NCBI GenBank assembly: GCA_027943335.1
Contig: BSBK01000967.1
Span: 276,001-340,000 of the forward strand
Source: Chamaecyparis obtusa
Lineage: Eukaryota > Streptophyta > Pinopsida > Cupressales > Cupressaceae
DNA length: 64,000 nt
Reading direction: 5' to 3'
Part shown: positions 22,684 to 34,570 of the stretch, piece by piece
Numbering within the stretch: the stretch's first letter is position 1
Layout: each line of letters begins with the position of its first letter
The notes under the pieces: generated by a model
The model's input: the letters and a program-made list of their open reading frames with translations, nothing else
The model's database searches: none
Told to the model about the DNA's origin: nothing
Made by a program: the position numbers and the translations under genes

Positions 22684-25600
22684 GTGTATAAGAGGGAAGT
22701 GCCTAAGCTGAACAAAGATAACTTCTCCACATGGAAAAGTAGGATGACGCTACACATATCCAAAATTGGAGAATATTCTCTACATCTACTAGACAATGGC
22801 TACTTACAAATGACTATTGGAGGTTTGACAGTTGATCAGTTGAGAGACATACATGAACATAATGTAACTATGATAGAGATTGTTTCTGCTCTATCTGATG
22901 TTGAGTTTGAAGATGTTAAAACATGCACTACAACAAAGGAAATATGGGATAAACTTACATTAGTTTATGGTGGTGATGTAAATGTAATGAGAGCCAGAGC
23001 TAAAAGCTTAAGAGGTAGATTTGATGACATGAAGATGAAGGAAGGTGAGAACATCATACAATAATCTAACTAAATCAAAGAGGTAGTCACTGCTATTCGA
23101 GGAGCAGGAGGTATTATTTTTGAAGATACTATGGTAAGTAAGATACTAAGAACCTTGTTTCCTATCTATGCAATCAGAATATCTGCAATTCATGAAATGA
23201 GGTTCGCACCTAATAGCACTCTTACCCTTGATAGTTTGATTGGAAAGTTAAATACTTTTGAGCTGAATAATTATGACAATAGTGTTGTACCGAGTATTGA
23301 GTATGCTTTTATGTGATCTCTAAAGATTAGTAAATCTAGCAGTAAGCATAATATAAATAATGAAAGTGACAGTGATAGCGAAGATGAGGTTGATGAGCTT
23401 GAAGCACTTATGGCCCGGAGACTTCAAAAAGGTAAAGGAAGATATAAGGGAAAGTTACCTTTAGCTTGTTTTAATTGTAAAGAGATTGGCCATATTGCTG
23501 CTAGATGTCCTAACAGGAAAGAAGAAGATAAAGACAATGATCGATCTAGTGATGGAAAGTTTGGCAGAAGAAATAATAGAAGAAACAGACACTACAATAG
23601 AGAAAACTGAGATTACAAAAATAAGGGAAAGAAGGCATTTTACCTTGTTGGAGAAAATGAGAATGACACCGACACCGACACTGATGATGAAATTGAAGTG
23701 GTATTTGTTGCAATGAAAGATTATTCAGAAGAAGAGGAAAGGTATGTAGAAACAACCCTTATTTCTAAAGTTAGTAAGAATGATACTTGGATCATTGATA
23801 GTGGCTGTACACATCACATGATTGGTGAAGAAGATAAATTTGAACATCTTGAGCACTATAATGGAGGATCAGTAAAAATGGGAAATGATACACCTTCTCA
23901 AGTGAAAGGAAAAGAGTCTATCTTATTGAATGATAGGATTAGATGTGATAATGCATACTGGGTAAAAGGACTTAACTACAATTGGTTGAGTGTAGCACAA
24001 CTGAATAACTCAGGTCACCAAGTTGCATTTGAAAGTAAGAAGGTGAAAATATTTGGTGAAAATGGAAATCTGGTCGGTACTGGAGAACAATCAAAAGGTA
24101 ATTTATTCTATCTTGACAATGCTGAAACTTCTTGTTTACTAGTGAAGAATGAAGATGTATGGTTATGGAATAAGAGACTGTCATTTGAAATTTGATAACA
24201 TGATTAAGATCAATAAAAAGAGAAGAGTTAGAGGTCTACCGAGTCTAACCAAACCTGATCATGTTATGTGCAATCAATGTCAGAAAGGAAAGATGACCAA
24301 ATCTAGTTTTAAAAGTAAAGACTATTCATCTAAAGGTATTTTGGAGTTGGTACATATTGACTTATGTGGTCCTATGAGAACTCAAAGCTACTATGGTGAA
24401 AAATATTTTATTTTATTTGTTGATGACTACTCTAGGATGATGATATTCATGTTCTTAAAAGAGAAATTTGAGGCATTCAAATTGTTTAAATGGTATAAGG
24501 CTAAAGTTGAAAAAGAAACCGAGAAAGACTTAAAATGCTTAAGATCTGATAGAGGAGGTGAGTTTATTTTAGAATCTTTGGAAGTAGGTGTTATATTTTG
24601 AAAGATGATAGGAATGGTAAATTTGACTCTAAAGGTGATGAAGGAATATTTTTAGGATATTCTACTAAGAGTAAAGATTATAAATGTTTGAACAAGGCTA
24701 CTAATAAAATGGTAGAAAGTGCTAATGTAAAAGTTGATGAGTTTGCTGAAAATAATGATGAAAAAAACATGAAGGAACCAGAAGACTATAGTAGGTTTAC
24801 ATATGCTGAGCATCCAAGCTATCTATTGAAGCCATAGGCTGAGTCTACTGAGCATCAGGAAAATGCTACCGAGAATCAACAAATGCAAATCGAGAACCAG
24901 GAAGAAGCTACCAAGCAAGAAAATGAACCTGAATCGAATGATGAGAAAAGAAGAGAACAAGTGCTGGAAAGATTTGTTAGAATACACCATCCACTGAACC
25001 AAATCATTGGAGACAAGCAAGCTAACATGATGACCCTAAGTAAGTTAAGACAAAACACATGCTTAGTTTGTGAATTTGAGCCTAAGAATGTTAGAGATGC
25101 ACTTGAAAATGAGGAATGGATTAAGGCTATGAATGAGGAAATTGAATAGATTGAGAAGAATAAAAAATGGACATTAGTACCTAGATCGAAAGATAAAAAT
25201 GCAATTGGTACTAAGTGGATTTTTATAAACAAGTTAAATGAAAATGGTGAGGTCACTAGGAATAAGACAAGACTTGTATGCAAGGGATATGCACAAGAAG
25301 AAGGTATAGATTATGGTGAAACTTTTGCACTAGTAGCTAGAATTGAAGGAGTCTGTATATTACTTGCATGTGCTGCACATAAGGGATTCAAAGTATATCA
25401 AATGGATGTGAAATCAACATTTCTGAATGGAATTCTTGAGGAGGAGGTCTACATAGAACAACCAGAAGGTTTTGTTGATCCGAATCAGAAGAACATGGTA
25501 TGTAGACTGCACAAAGCTTTGTATGGACTGAAGCAAGTACCGAAAGCATGGTATGAAAGACTACATGCTTAGCTTATCGGTACTGGCTTTGTAAGAACAA

Positions 25601-26615
25601 GTGATAATAGTAATTTGTACATGAAAGGATAATTTGATGATAATATTTTGATTGCTGAAATTTTTGTTGATGACATAATCTTTGGTGGACATGATTTGAT
25701 TTGCAAATCTTTTGCTGATGAAATGAGAAAGGAATTTGAGATGTCAATGTTTGGAGAGATTAAATTCTTTCTAGGTTTGTAGATTATACAACAAAATGAT
25801 GGGATTTTCATCACTCAATCAAATACATTAAAGAAGTGTTAAAATTTTTTGGCATGGAAGATTCAAAACTAGTACAAACTTCGATGGTAATAAGATGTAA
25901 GTTGAAAAAGGATGATGAATATATAGAGGTAAATCAGACACTATATAGATCAATGATTGGAAAAATGATGTATGTGGTACACAATAGGCCTGATATAACA
26001 CATGTAGTTGGGATTGTGGCAAGATTTTCTACCAATCCTAAAGATTCACATATGGTTGTTGTTAAAAGGATTTTGAGATACTTGAAGAAGACTGAAGACT
26101 ATGGTTTATGGTATACAAAGGAAGGCAAATTTGAACTCCTAGTTTACACTGATGTAGATTGGGTTGGAAACATTGATGACCAGAAGAGCACAACCGATGG
26201 AGCATTCTTTTTAGGAGAAAGGATTGTGACTTGGATAAGAAAGAAACAAGCATGCATTTCTCAATCTACTGCTGAAGTAGAGTATGTTGTTGCTGCTGCA
26301 AATTGTTCAAATATTGCTTGGATAAAACAAGTGTTGGAAGGAATGAATGAGGTAATCAATGACCTAGTGATTACATATTGTGACAACACTAGTACTATAA
26401 ATATTTCCAAGAATTTGGTGATGCATTAAAAAACAAAGAATATATCCCTTAAGTATCACTACTTAAGGGAACAAGTTCAAGAGAAGAAGGTAAAACTAGA
26501 ATTTATAAAATCTAAAGAACAACTTGTTGATATTTTTACCAAGCACTTACCAAAGGACACATTTGAGTATTTGAGCACTAGAATAGGGGTTAGTCCCCTA
26601 TCTATTAGTCACTAA
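22684..26615 (+). pseudogene. gag-pol: Copia gag-pol polyprotein of element A, decayed
   Basis: Domains run in Copia order. Gag starts near VPKLNKDNFSTWKSRM; the codon at 22684 is GTG, probably a mutated ATG. The CCHC knuckle CFNCKEIGHIAARC lies near 23468. Protease keeps WIIDSGCTHHM. The pre-integrase zinc domain is broken at WLWNKRLSFEI, with a frameshift. Integrase has ILELVHIDLCGPM and LFVDDYSRMM and stops shortly after RSDRGGEF, where most of its second half is deleted. Reverse transcriptase keeps [31 protein letters not shown] and FVDDIIFGG. RNase H has YTDVDWVGN, a changed active-site context, and CDNTSTINISKN. Stops occur near 23062, 23315, 23608, 24837, 25147, 25571 and 25782, with a frameshift at about 25840. 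The frame ends after KHLPKDTFEYLSTRIGV. Confidence 0.93.
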
Positions 26616-27072
26616 GTTGATTAGTAGGTTGCATTAGCCTATACTTTAATAGAAAATCATTCATGTTGATGCGCATAGCTCACACTTTAGGATTTCTAAG
26701 GTTGTGAAAGATTGTAGAAGTTGGAACAAAGAATTGTTTATCAGTACATGAAGGTACTTATCTAGACCGAACAATAGAGGATAATTTGGCTATTGAAGAG
26801 TTATTTATTTTCTTTGGCATTGTTATCAAAGGGAGAGGAACTTCATATGAAATATCTATTGCTGAGAACATATATGGGAGAAAGAATCAGAGAGCTGAAA
26901 AAGATCAAATCCATAGGGAGAGTCTGCATTGAATGTTGTTTTGTAGTGATTAAACATATAAAATATCAAGCTAGAGAGAGCTTACCGAGCTACAACATTT
27001 ACCTACATAGTTGTACAATACATGTTTGGTATGTGTATGGAATATTTCATATTGTTTTTGTTTCCATCAATT
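26616..27072 (+). other. Element A 3' untranslated region
   Basis: This stretch lies between the pol stop and the polypurine tract. A 98-codon open frame at 26793-27089 crosses the tract and has no motif. I see no gene here. Confidence 0.6.
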
Positions 27073-27086
27073 CCAAAGGGAGAGAT
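27073..27086 (+). promoter_or_regulatory. Polypurine tract of element A
   Basis: CCAAAGGGAGAGAT ends at the first base of the 3' LTR (TGATGATC), the expected position for plus-strand priming. Confidence 0.85.
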
Positions 27087-28601
27087 TGATGATCTACAAC
27101 TGATTGAATATATAGATGAGCTGAAGGAACAATGATTAGAGATCATTGAGCTACTAAAGTGATATGTAAGATGATTAAATTAGTCAATATGTTTTCATTG
27201 ATGTCAAATAGTTTTGAAAATACTTAGAATGATAGTTACAAACATCTGAATATCTGTAGAAGGAAGAAAAGATGAAAAAATGAGATATCTACATAAGGAA
27301 ATGATGGATATGATAGATAAGGATAAGGTATACATTGGGTAACTTATTGATGAGTATATGGTTTTATATTGTTGACTTGAGCATGCTACATTAATCTATT
27401 ATGAAGAAGAGAGTTGAATTGAACAAGTTAATATGATCAGTAATTGAAGACTTTTGTATAGATTAAGCCCGTGCAATGTATACCGAGTGACAGTAATAAC
27501 TGAGTTAGTTATCACCGATGCATTCAATATTAATCGAGTATGGATGAAAACATTAAATGCTAAGAACAACTGACTGAAATTGATAATATGGAAATTATTA
27601 TGATTTCGAGGTAAAGGATGAAGTTAGTTATAAGATCCACGACTGACATAATTCAGAGATGATCTAAAGGATGAGATTGAAACGTGTTATGGACACATCT
27701 ACCGAGGAAGGTTTAAGTGGAAAAATGGATGAAGGAGATTAAGAGGAAAAATTTGATGGCTGATATGAAAATGATTTACTTGTCTATTTAAGAGACATGA
27801 GATTCATTGTTGAAATATGCCAGACAAATAGAGACTGCAAAGATTTTACATGAAGACTTTATTCATGCATTCCTGATCAAACTGGTTATAGAAGGAACCG
27901 AGCTGTAGAAATTACCGAGTGTCAGAGAACTATTTATCGAGTGAAGTAAGTTGAGAAATATTGAAGAAGTAAATTGATTAACGATCATATGAGTTTTATG
28001 AGCATAGCATAGATTTGAATATTTGTAATTGAGTTCTATTTGAATTAGATCAGAACTGTATCAGTTTAATCATTGATTCAACAAAATCTCTTAACCGAGT
28101 GGACTTAACAGTCTTATTATATTTCCATATGACATTCAATGAATGTTAATTGTTATCTTGTTAACCCCATAGTGAATGTTGGTTAAGAGTTAACAGTTAG
28201 TAATAAATTATCTAACCAGGTCACACCTAATAGTGTGCATTGTAACCTTTAACATGGTTGGCTCCTAACTGAGCTCTCTTCAGAAGAGTGAAATATTTTG
28301 GGTTACTAGTCCCAGGTGGTTTTTCCCTTAGAAGGTTTTCCACATTAAATCATTGTGTTATGTGCTATGTGTTATTTATTATGATTGTTTTGCTATCATA
28401 CTTTACATATTGCATAGTTGATTTAATCAATAATCACAGTTTGGATAATTATTGGTATTCGGTAAAGTGAACATATAGATTGTTATTTTATCTTATTGAG
28501 TTGCATAAATTGTTGAATTAGTTTTGAAAAGTACATCTGGGGGTTTGGGATTGTAGGATAACTGATTTAACTGATTCACCCCCCTCTCATTTATTCTAAC
28601 A
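27087..28601 (+). repeat. Element A 3' LTR, complete
   Basis: This uninterrupted 1,515-bp LTR runs from TGATGATC to TCTAACA. It is the template for recognising the split 5' LTR. It is followed by atcta, the mate of gtcta at 2084. Confidence 0.95.
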
Positions 28602-29048
28602 ATCTACTTTGATGACATAGTCCTCAGGAGTAATTTCTGCCATACTGGTGTGGACTATTGGAATGACTACTTGTGCTTTCCATCTACCCCTTTGGTCCTA
28701 TGTGACATATGATAAAGTCCTCATCTGGGCACTCAATTATCCCTAATGAAACACTCGACCTAGCACTACCATATCTATTTCCTCTTCATCCGTATAAACC
28801 CTCACCCTTGGTTGTATTTCTTTGGTGAACCAAGTGGGCTTGGAGAAGGAATTTATAGGCTCATATGATGCTACTAAGCTTGAAGTGACCATTTCATGCT
28901 CTATCTCTTGTTCTTATTCTCTTTCTTCCTCATTTTATTCCTCTCTTACCTCTTCTTCTTCTTCTTCTTCCCTTACATGTTCTTCTCTGTCAATCTCCTT
29001 TTCTTGTTCTTCAATCTCCTTTTCTTGATCCTTTTCTCCTTGTAGAGT
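28602..29048 (-). pseudogene. Old retroelement-like protein, third fragment
   Basis: This is the minus-strand continuation of the frame from 33247-33654 across element H. Joining the two flanks at the duplicated site (actct/actat) reads SKETLQGEKDQEKEIEEQ with no phase change. A strongly acidic stretch follows, with six or more Glu in a row, then SFSKPTWFTKEIQPRVRVYTD and PDEDFIICHIGPKG, then KAQVVIPIVHTSMAEITPED up to the Copia insertion. Frameshifts occur after GRVFH (near 28745) and after GPKG (near 28695), and two stops lie in the acidic part. Function is unknown. The Ser-rich plus-strand frame at 28822-29028 is only the shadow of the Glu-rich stretch. Confidence 0.6.
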
Positions 29049-32000
29049 TGTTGTCACTAAGGATTGCACCCTATTTTGCTAAGTATTGAACCCAGCAATC
29101 CTGTGAAACATGGGACTATTCTCAGGCTGTGGGTAACCTATCCAAGAATAGACCTTCGGATTAAGGGCCGGCTTCCCTATGGATCACTTGAAACTTATCT
29201 AAACTTGGAGGGAAAAGGGATAGAAAATGCTTAAAAATAAACAACTACAACTTGAAATGAAAGGAAGGTGATCCACCAAAATTGAGGAGAAACCACAATT
29301 GAGCAATAAGTTCACTTCATCAGCAATTCAAATCTAATTCACAACTCAATCCTACTTTCTTAACTTCTGATGAAATAAGGTACTTAGAATCCAGAAAAGG
29401 AAGAACCTTCACAAATCTTATTCTTGATTATACACAAATCACACCACTGAATTAAGACAAATCCTTGAATACCCACTTGAATCCCAAAATGCAAATTAAG
29501 GATATAGAATCATCACAATAATCTCACATATGGCTTCAACAGTAAACCCAGAATTATAGGGGAACAAGAAGGATCAATTTTTATTGCTAAAAGAAATAGG
29601 TACAATTGTGTCTCTCAGAGCTACAACACTCATATTAGAGAGAAAAAGTGAAGAGCTAACCTCAATCACCAAAAGTGAGAGGTATAAAAACAAAAATCTA
29701 AGAATCTGCATTCAACTCCACTACCTCCTAAGAATAGAAAACCCATGAGGTAGCATCATGGTCTAAATGTCAAATTCTTGGATTCCTAGGGGGTGAGGAA
29801 AGTGGAGGCCTAAAAATGAATGGTCAAAGATGACCATTACACCCACTAAGTCATGCCTTATAACCGATATTTGACAAGGGTTTATAAAAAATACCACTTG
29901 TCAATATCTTACAATAAAAGATGGCCATGACTTAACATTTAAAACTATCCACTAAGACCTCTAATAGATACAATTATATTTTTAAAGGAAAGCCTCAACC
30001 AAAAGGGAAACACATCTTTACAAATAATAGCATTAAAAATGAAATTTTCAACCCCTAAAAAAAAGCTATAGGTTACATGAAAAAGATGTAAAATTAACTC
30101 CCCAATAATGGGAGGATATTCACATGATCAATTAAATCATACATAACCTAAGTCTAGATATATCGGCATAACGCTCAACCCTAAAAGGGGAGGAAGAAAA
30201 TAACATTATTGTCCAAACATAGCATGAAGATGAAGAGCCCATGGCATCAAAGCCCTAAAGCTTGGCACCTAGCAACCTTCCAATCTCACTGCAGTTTGAA
30301 TGACAACTTCCCTCTCTGATTTAGAAACAACAACTTGACCCTGGCAACATCTTCTTGAGGTAGGCATTACTTTGAACAATCTTTTCATTTCATGTTTGAG
30401 GGCACTGTTGCTATGGTAGCCGATATCACATTGTTTCCTTACATTCTCTGCACTGTAATTTCTTGATATTGTTCTATGTACTGTGTTCCATGTTTGAATG
30501 CCTCTGTTGATTTGTGATGCATCTCAGCCTCTGTAGGTTTTGAGGGCATGTACAAATAGTGGCAAAATGTTTCTACATTTCAAATGACATCTCTATATTC
30601 CTTCACAATAGTGGATTGATGTCATTGCACTCTCTCAGGCACCATGTCTATTTCATGTTCACTGTGTATGGCTATCTTTGTATTTGGTTGCAAAAACTTT
30701 GCATTTTATTTCATATTGCTTGCATCTTGGAGGCACTGGCGGCATTAATCTACATTTGCAATGGCATTGTGCTCGTTTGAATTTGACATTGTCTCATGCC
30801 ATTCTTACTGGTCACTGTAAAACTAGGGCACATATATTATGTAGCACTATTGCTTGTATCTAGGGCATCATCGGTGTTCTCTGTGAATGCCGACTAGGGC
30901 ATGGTATAAATAGTTGAGTTTCTCTACATTTGTATGATAGCATGTATTGGCAATTGACATAGCTAGGGCATGGTAACTGTTTGTGACTCTCTGCATTCAC
31001 TGTTGATTAGTTTAGCATTGGATTTCATCTTCATAACCCACAAGCATAACTGGTGTTGTGTTTGTTGATATGTTATTATTGATGAGGGCACATATATTAT
31101 GTAGCAAAGCCTCTCTATATTTGTGATGGCGCAGAGTATGTATTGCCTGCCACTTTGATGGCCTGTGAACTAGGGTATTGATATCACTGTGGCACCATCG
31201 CTTTGCATCTATTATAGCCCATGAGCCATAAGGCTAGGGTATCATATTTGCACCATTCTTGATGTCCTGTAAGCAAAGCCAGGGCATGACACTGATCATG
31301 GCATCCTTGTTGATGTTAATACATGGCGCGGGCTCTGTTCAAAAGCATTCAATCTTTGTTTAAATCTATTGTTTTGATGACCATCTATTTCTACTACATG
31401 TGGCCCATGAACTTCAGGGTACTGGTATTCATAGTCATTGTGCTTGGGGCCAAGCACGATACCAAACCTGCTACATTTTCTTTGTATTTTATTGTGCCTT
31501 TGCTATTCATTGTATTATCTCTCATGCTAGTGCCCGTGAAGGCTCAGGTTTTGTATTTGTTGATTGCATTTGTGGTATTGATCATTGTGCATAGTGATGG
31601 CATTTGTTTGGGTGCTTATCAAATCAATACCCTTGATTCTATTGTAGCTTATTATGATGAAGGCCTATGAGCACTGGGCATGATAATGCATGTGTTGACC
31701 ATACTTCTTTTTCATTTTCCTATTGTAAATCTGACATCATTGCTTGCTATTTTGAGATATTTCTTTATCTGTGGCTATTGCCCTTCAACATATATAATGA
31801 TATCCTTTACATTGGGACTAGTGTTCAATTTTGTTGCTCTATCTTCGTTGGGACTATATCTCTACATCATGTTGCTGTCAGGACAAACCAATGAGCTATG
31901 ATATTTAATTGTCATCTTGAATACACTTTAAAAATGTTGATTGTTTGGTCTTCTTGATGGCACTAAGTAATAGGATGCAGTGCATGCTTGCTGTATCATG

Positions 32001-33246
32001 ATCATGAAACCATCTCCATTTGATATTATATGCTATTTCAATGATATTGTGGCATATTTGATAGCACATTGTGATGTTTGTAGCTCATTCACTCACTGTC
32101 TCTGCATATGATATCGTGCCACTATGCTCAGTTGTAATGACTCATTCCCATGTTTTGCTTGAATTGATATTTCAATGATCATTAGTGCATGCATAGACAT
32201 TCATGGATCAAAAATGTTATCATTAAGTTGACATTTGCCTCACGCTTATCACATACATGATATGCCCTGTTATAATGCAGATCTGAGATACATTCATGTT
32301 TCAGTGTGCCTTATCTTTTGCATAGATTTGTGTGCCCTGTTACAAGCTTTGTTTTCCTTTGATGCCAGGTAGATCTTTGTTATTCATTCATCATAGCTTA
32401 ACTAATTGTTATGCCCTAGTGCCCTTGCTGGCTTATTAAAATATCATGCTCATGTTACAACACATAGGTTCTATTTGAATCCTCATACCAGTATTTTCTT
32501 ATCATGCCATGCTATTTGATTGATCCCTATTGATGCTGAATCATCTAGATGCTCTTCATTTATACATACTGTGTGTGCCCTTGGCCCTTGATGCGGTCAT
32601 GATGGAGATCATTAGGTTTCCCTATCATGATCTGCATCAAGGGCCCAGATCATTCATGGAATTCATTATTGGATCAGCTTCTCCTATATTTACACATGAA
32701 ACAAATAGGTCAGTGAAAACATGGTGCCTCTTTTGTTTCTTTGGATGGTTCTCATGCACATGCCCTAAGCACAACCCTTGTTAGAGGTGCATGGCTGAGT
32801 GTATGTATGCATTCTATGATATTGTGATGCCAGCCATTGCATATATCCATTGGGTCTAACCCATCTCCTCTCTTCAGTTGTTGCAGGTTCTGGATCTTAG
32901 GAGCTCACTGGACAGGACTGGATATGGACATCAACACCAGGCAATGTCTAGTACCCCAGTATTAATTATTTCTTTATGTATATCTACACTCATCCATTCA
33001 ATTCTGATAACGGCTATGCTCACAGCTTGTGTGAGCCTAGATAAATGCTTTCTTTCTATTCTTTCCCTTTTGTATAGTATACATACATGCATGTGTAGCA
33101 GTAGATGCAGTTCATTTCCTTTTCATTTTCATGTATTTTGCAATGAAATGAACACAAATATTAAACAAGACCACTAATAACACAAACTAGGGTACAATAG
33201 CTCATCTAGTAATTAGGCTTCCAAAATGTGCAAAAATATGACAACA
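29049..33246 (-). mobile_element. Element H: solo-LTR-like insertion related to element B's LTR
   Basis: The ends are inverted and canonical, TGTTGTC at 29049 and GACAACA at 33246. They are flanked by agagt (29044-29048) and atagt (33247-33251), four of five bases matching. Removing it restores the reading frame of the flanking old gene in phase. The first kilobase resembles the B LTR: TGTTGTCACTAAGG against TGTTATACACTAAG, and then AACATGGGA, TGTGGG and GGGAAAAGGGATAGAA. No internal region, primer site or coding domain is seen, so a solo LTR of 4.2 kb is the simplest reading. The part from about 30300 to 33180 has a different, T-rich texture and could be a further insertion. Strand follows B by similarity. 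Confidence 0.65.
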
Positions 33247-33654
33247 ATAGTCTCCTTAGAAGGGGGTATGGAATGAGAAGGCAAGGGAGTAGGCATCAAA
33301 GGAGTTGGTTGAGAGGAAATGGGATTATGGATTGGGGGTGACATGGAAGGAGGAGAATTCAAAGCTATTGGGGGAGTTGGCAAAGGCACAGGCATATGAA
33401 CTGGCAAAGGAGTAGGAGTAGGGAGTTGAATAGGTGGAGTTTGTGATGGAGGTGGAAATGATACTTGTGAAGGTGGAGTGGTTTGAACTTGGGGTGGAAG
33501 TGAAGTAGTTGGAAGTGGAGGTACTGGAGCATTCTGAGGTGGAGGAGTCAGAATTTGTGGAGGAAGTGGAGGCTTAGTATCTTCTTCAGAGGTAATCCCA
33601 ATGGAATACTCCTATCTTGACTCCTTCTCTGATTCAAAAAAATCTTCTTGACCC
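33247..33654 (-). pseudogene. Old retroelement-like protein, second fragment (Pro-rich domain)
   Basis: This fragment continues the frame from 52473-54797 across element D: VVDMG joins QEDFFESEKESR exactly through the gaccc duplication. One stop (TAG) follows ESR. Then comes a long Pro-rich domain with PPLPPQILTPPP, QTPPIQLPTPTPLP and PTPPIALNSPPS phrases, ending SIPPSKET at the border of element H. Such low-complexity Pro-rich linkers are common in plant retroelement Gag-type proteins; a specific role cannot be given. Confidence 0.65.
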
Positions 33655-34554
33655 TGTATACTAATAAAAGTATCTTCATAGAATTAGGGTTAATCATCAA
33701 TAATAATTGAAATAATAACTAAATAAAACCACAATTGAGCAACTATTTAACAAAATCAATGATTAATTGAGCATCCTATGGCTCTCTAACTAAGATGTTA
33801 ATGAGTGAGCTCTCAGCAAGCTCTCATTAATGACAGTCCTAGAATGAGAATGATAGAGATAAAACAATGCTAAAGCTAACAATTATCAAGATGAATGCTA
33901 AAAATGCTCTTAAATGCTTTTCTAAACTCAAATTGCAAGAGGTTTGATGCAATTCTCAGATAGGTGGTTGATTCTTTATGAAGGATTTTGGCCTCCCTTT
34001 TATAGATTTTCCAATGGTAGGGGGTGTAGTTGTGTTTAATCATGATTGAGTTGGGGTTAAGTCTTTGGTTCCACCCTTTGAAGACAAAGCAAAGTTTGTG
34101 TCCTCAAAGCTTGGGACAAGTAGACAAGATGGATGGTTAAGATTCCTTTTCACTTTGAGTGAATGAGATTCAATTTGGCTTGATCCATGTGAATGCCTTT
34201 CCTTAAATTTCATTGGTTCATTGATTTTCCTCTTCTTTTGGGTTGTTGAGAGTAATTGATTTTTATTAATTGATTTAATTGATTTATTTTAGCCATGTAC
34301 CCCTTGAATGGGTTGAATTTAATTTAATCCAAGACTATACAATTAATTGAATTAATTGTATTTTGATTTGATTGCATTTAATTAAAATGCTCTCAATTTT
34401 GATTGATATTGAATTAAGACTTGATTTTAATTTTGATTGGCTAATTGTGCATTGTGACTCAATTCATTCAATTATTTCCTTGATTTTATTTGATTTCACT
34501 TGATTTACTTTGAATTATCGTTAAATTGTCTTTGTCCATTTTTAGGTGATTACA
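33655..34554 (-). repeat. Element D LTR, left copy (3' LTR)
   Basis: The 900-bp repeat runs from TGTATACTAATAAAAG to GGTGATTACA on the plus strand. The last 350 bp are dense in TTGATT phrases. CTATAAAAGG at 33996-34005 (minus strand) is the TATA box. Confidence 0.95.
33996..34005 (-). promoter_or_regulatory. TATA box of element D, left LTR
   Basis: CTATAAAAGG is a strong match to a plant TATA box on the coding strand of D. The identical site in the right LTR is at 51916-51925. Confidence 0.65.
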
Positions 34555-34570
34555 AATGCCCCTCTTTGAG
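34555..34570 (-). promoter_or_regulatory. Polypurine tract of element D
   Basis: The minus strand reads CTCAAAGAGGGGCATT up to the LTR edge. It is nearly the same as element C's tract, and sets D's direction as minus. Confidence 0.85.

Larger units (their letters stand above)
2089..28601 (+). mobile_element. Element A: Ty1/Copia LTR retrotransposon, with nested insertions
   Basis: The 3' LTR (27087-28601) matches a 5' LTR that was later split by element B (2089-3499 plus 22516-22618). The target duplications are gtcta (2084-2088) and atcta (28602-28606), four of five bases matching. Without B the element is about 7.5 kb. Between the LTRs are a primer-binding site, a decayed gag-pol frame in Copia order (Gag, protease, integrase, reverse transcriptase, RNase H) and a polypurine tract. 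LTR divergence is about 6-7 percent over the 200 bases I compared by eye, the highest in the window, which fits its position outside B and C. Many stops, two frameshifts and an integrase deletion make it non-autonomous now. Confidence 0.95.

Noticed and set aside
28822..29028. Ser-rich plus-strand frame
   Set aside because: It is the antisense shadow of the Glu-rich stretch on the minus strand, which is in phase with the old protein.
31323..31901. Two overlapping hydrophobic plus-strand frames that look like small membrane proteins
   Set aside because: T-rich DNA gives Phe/Leu/Ile-rich translations in several frames at once. No start context, motif or partner supports a gene, and the stretch lies inside the solo-LTR-like element H.
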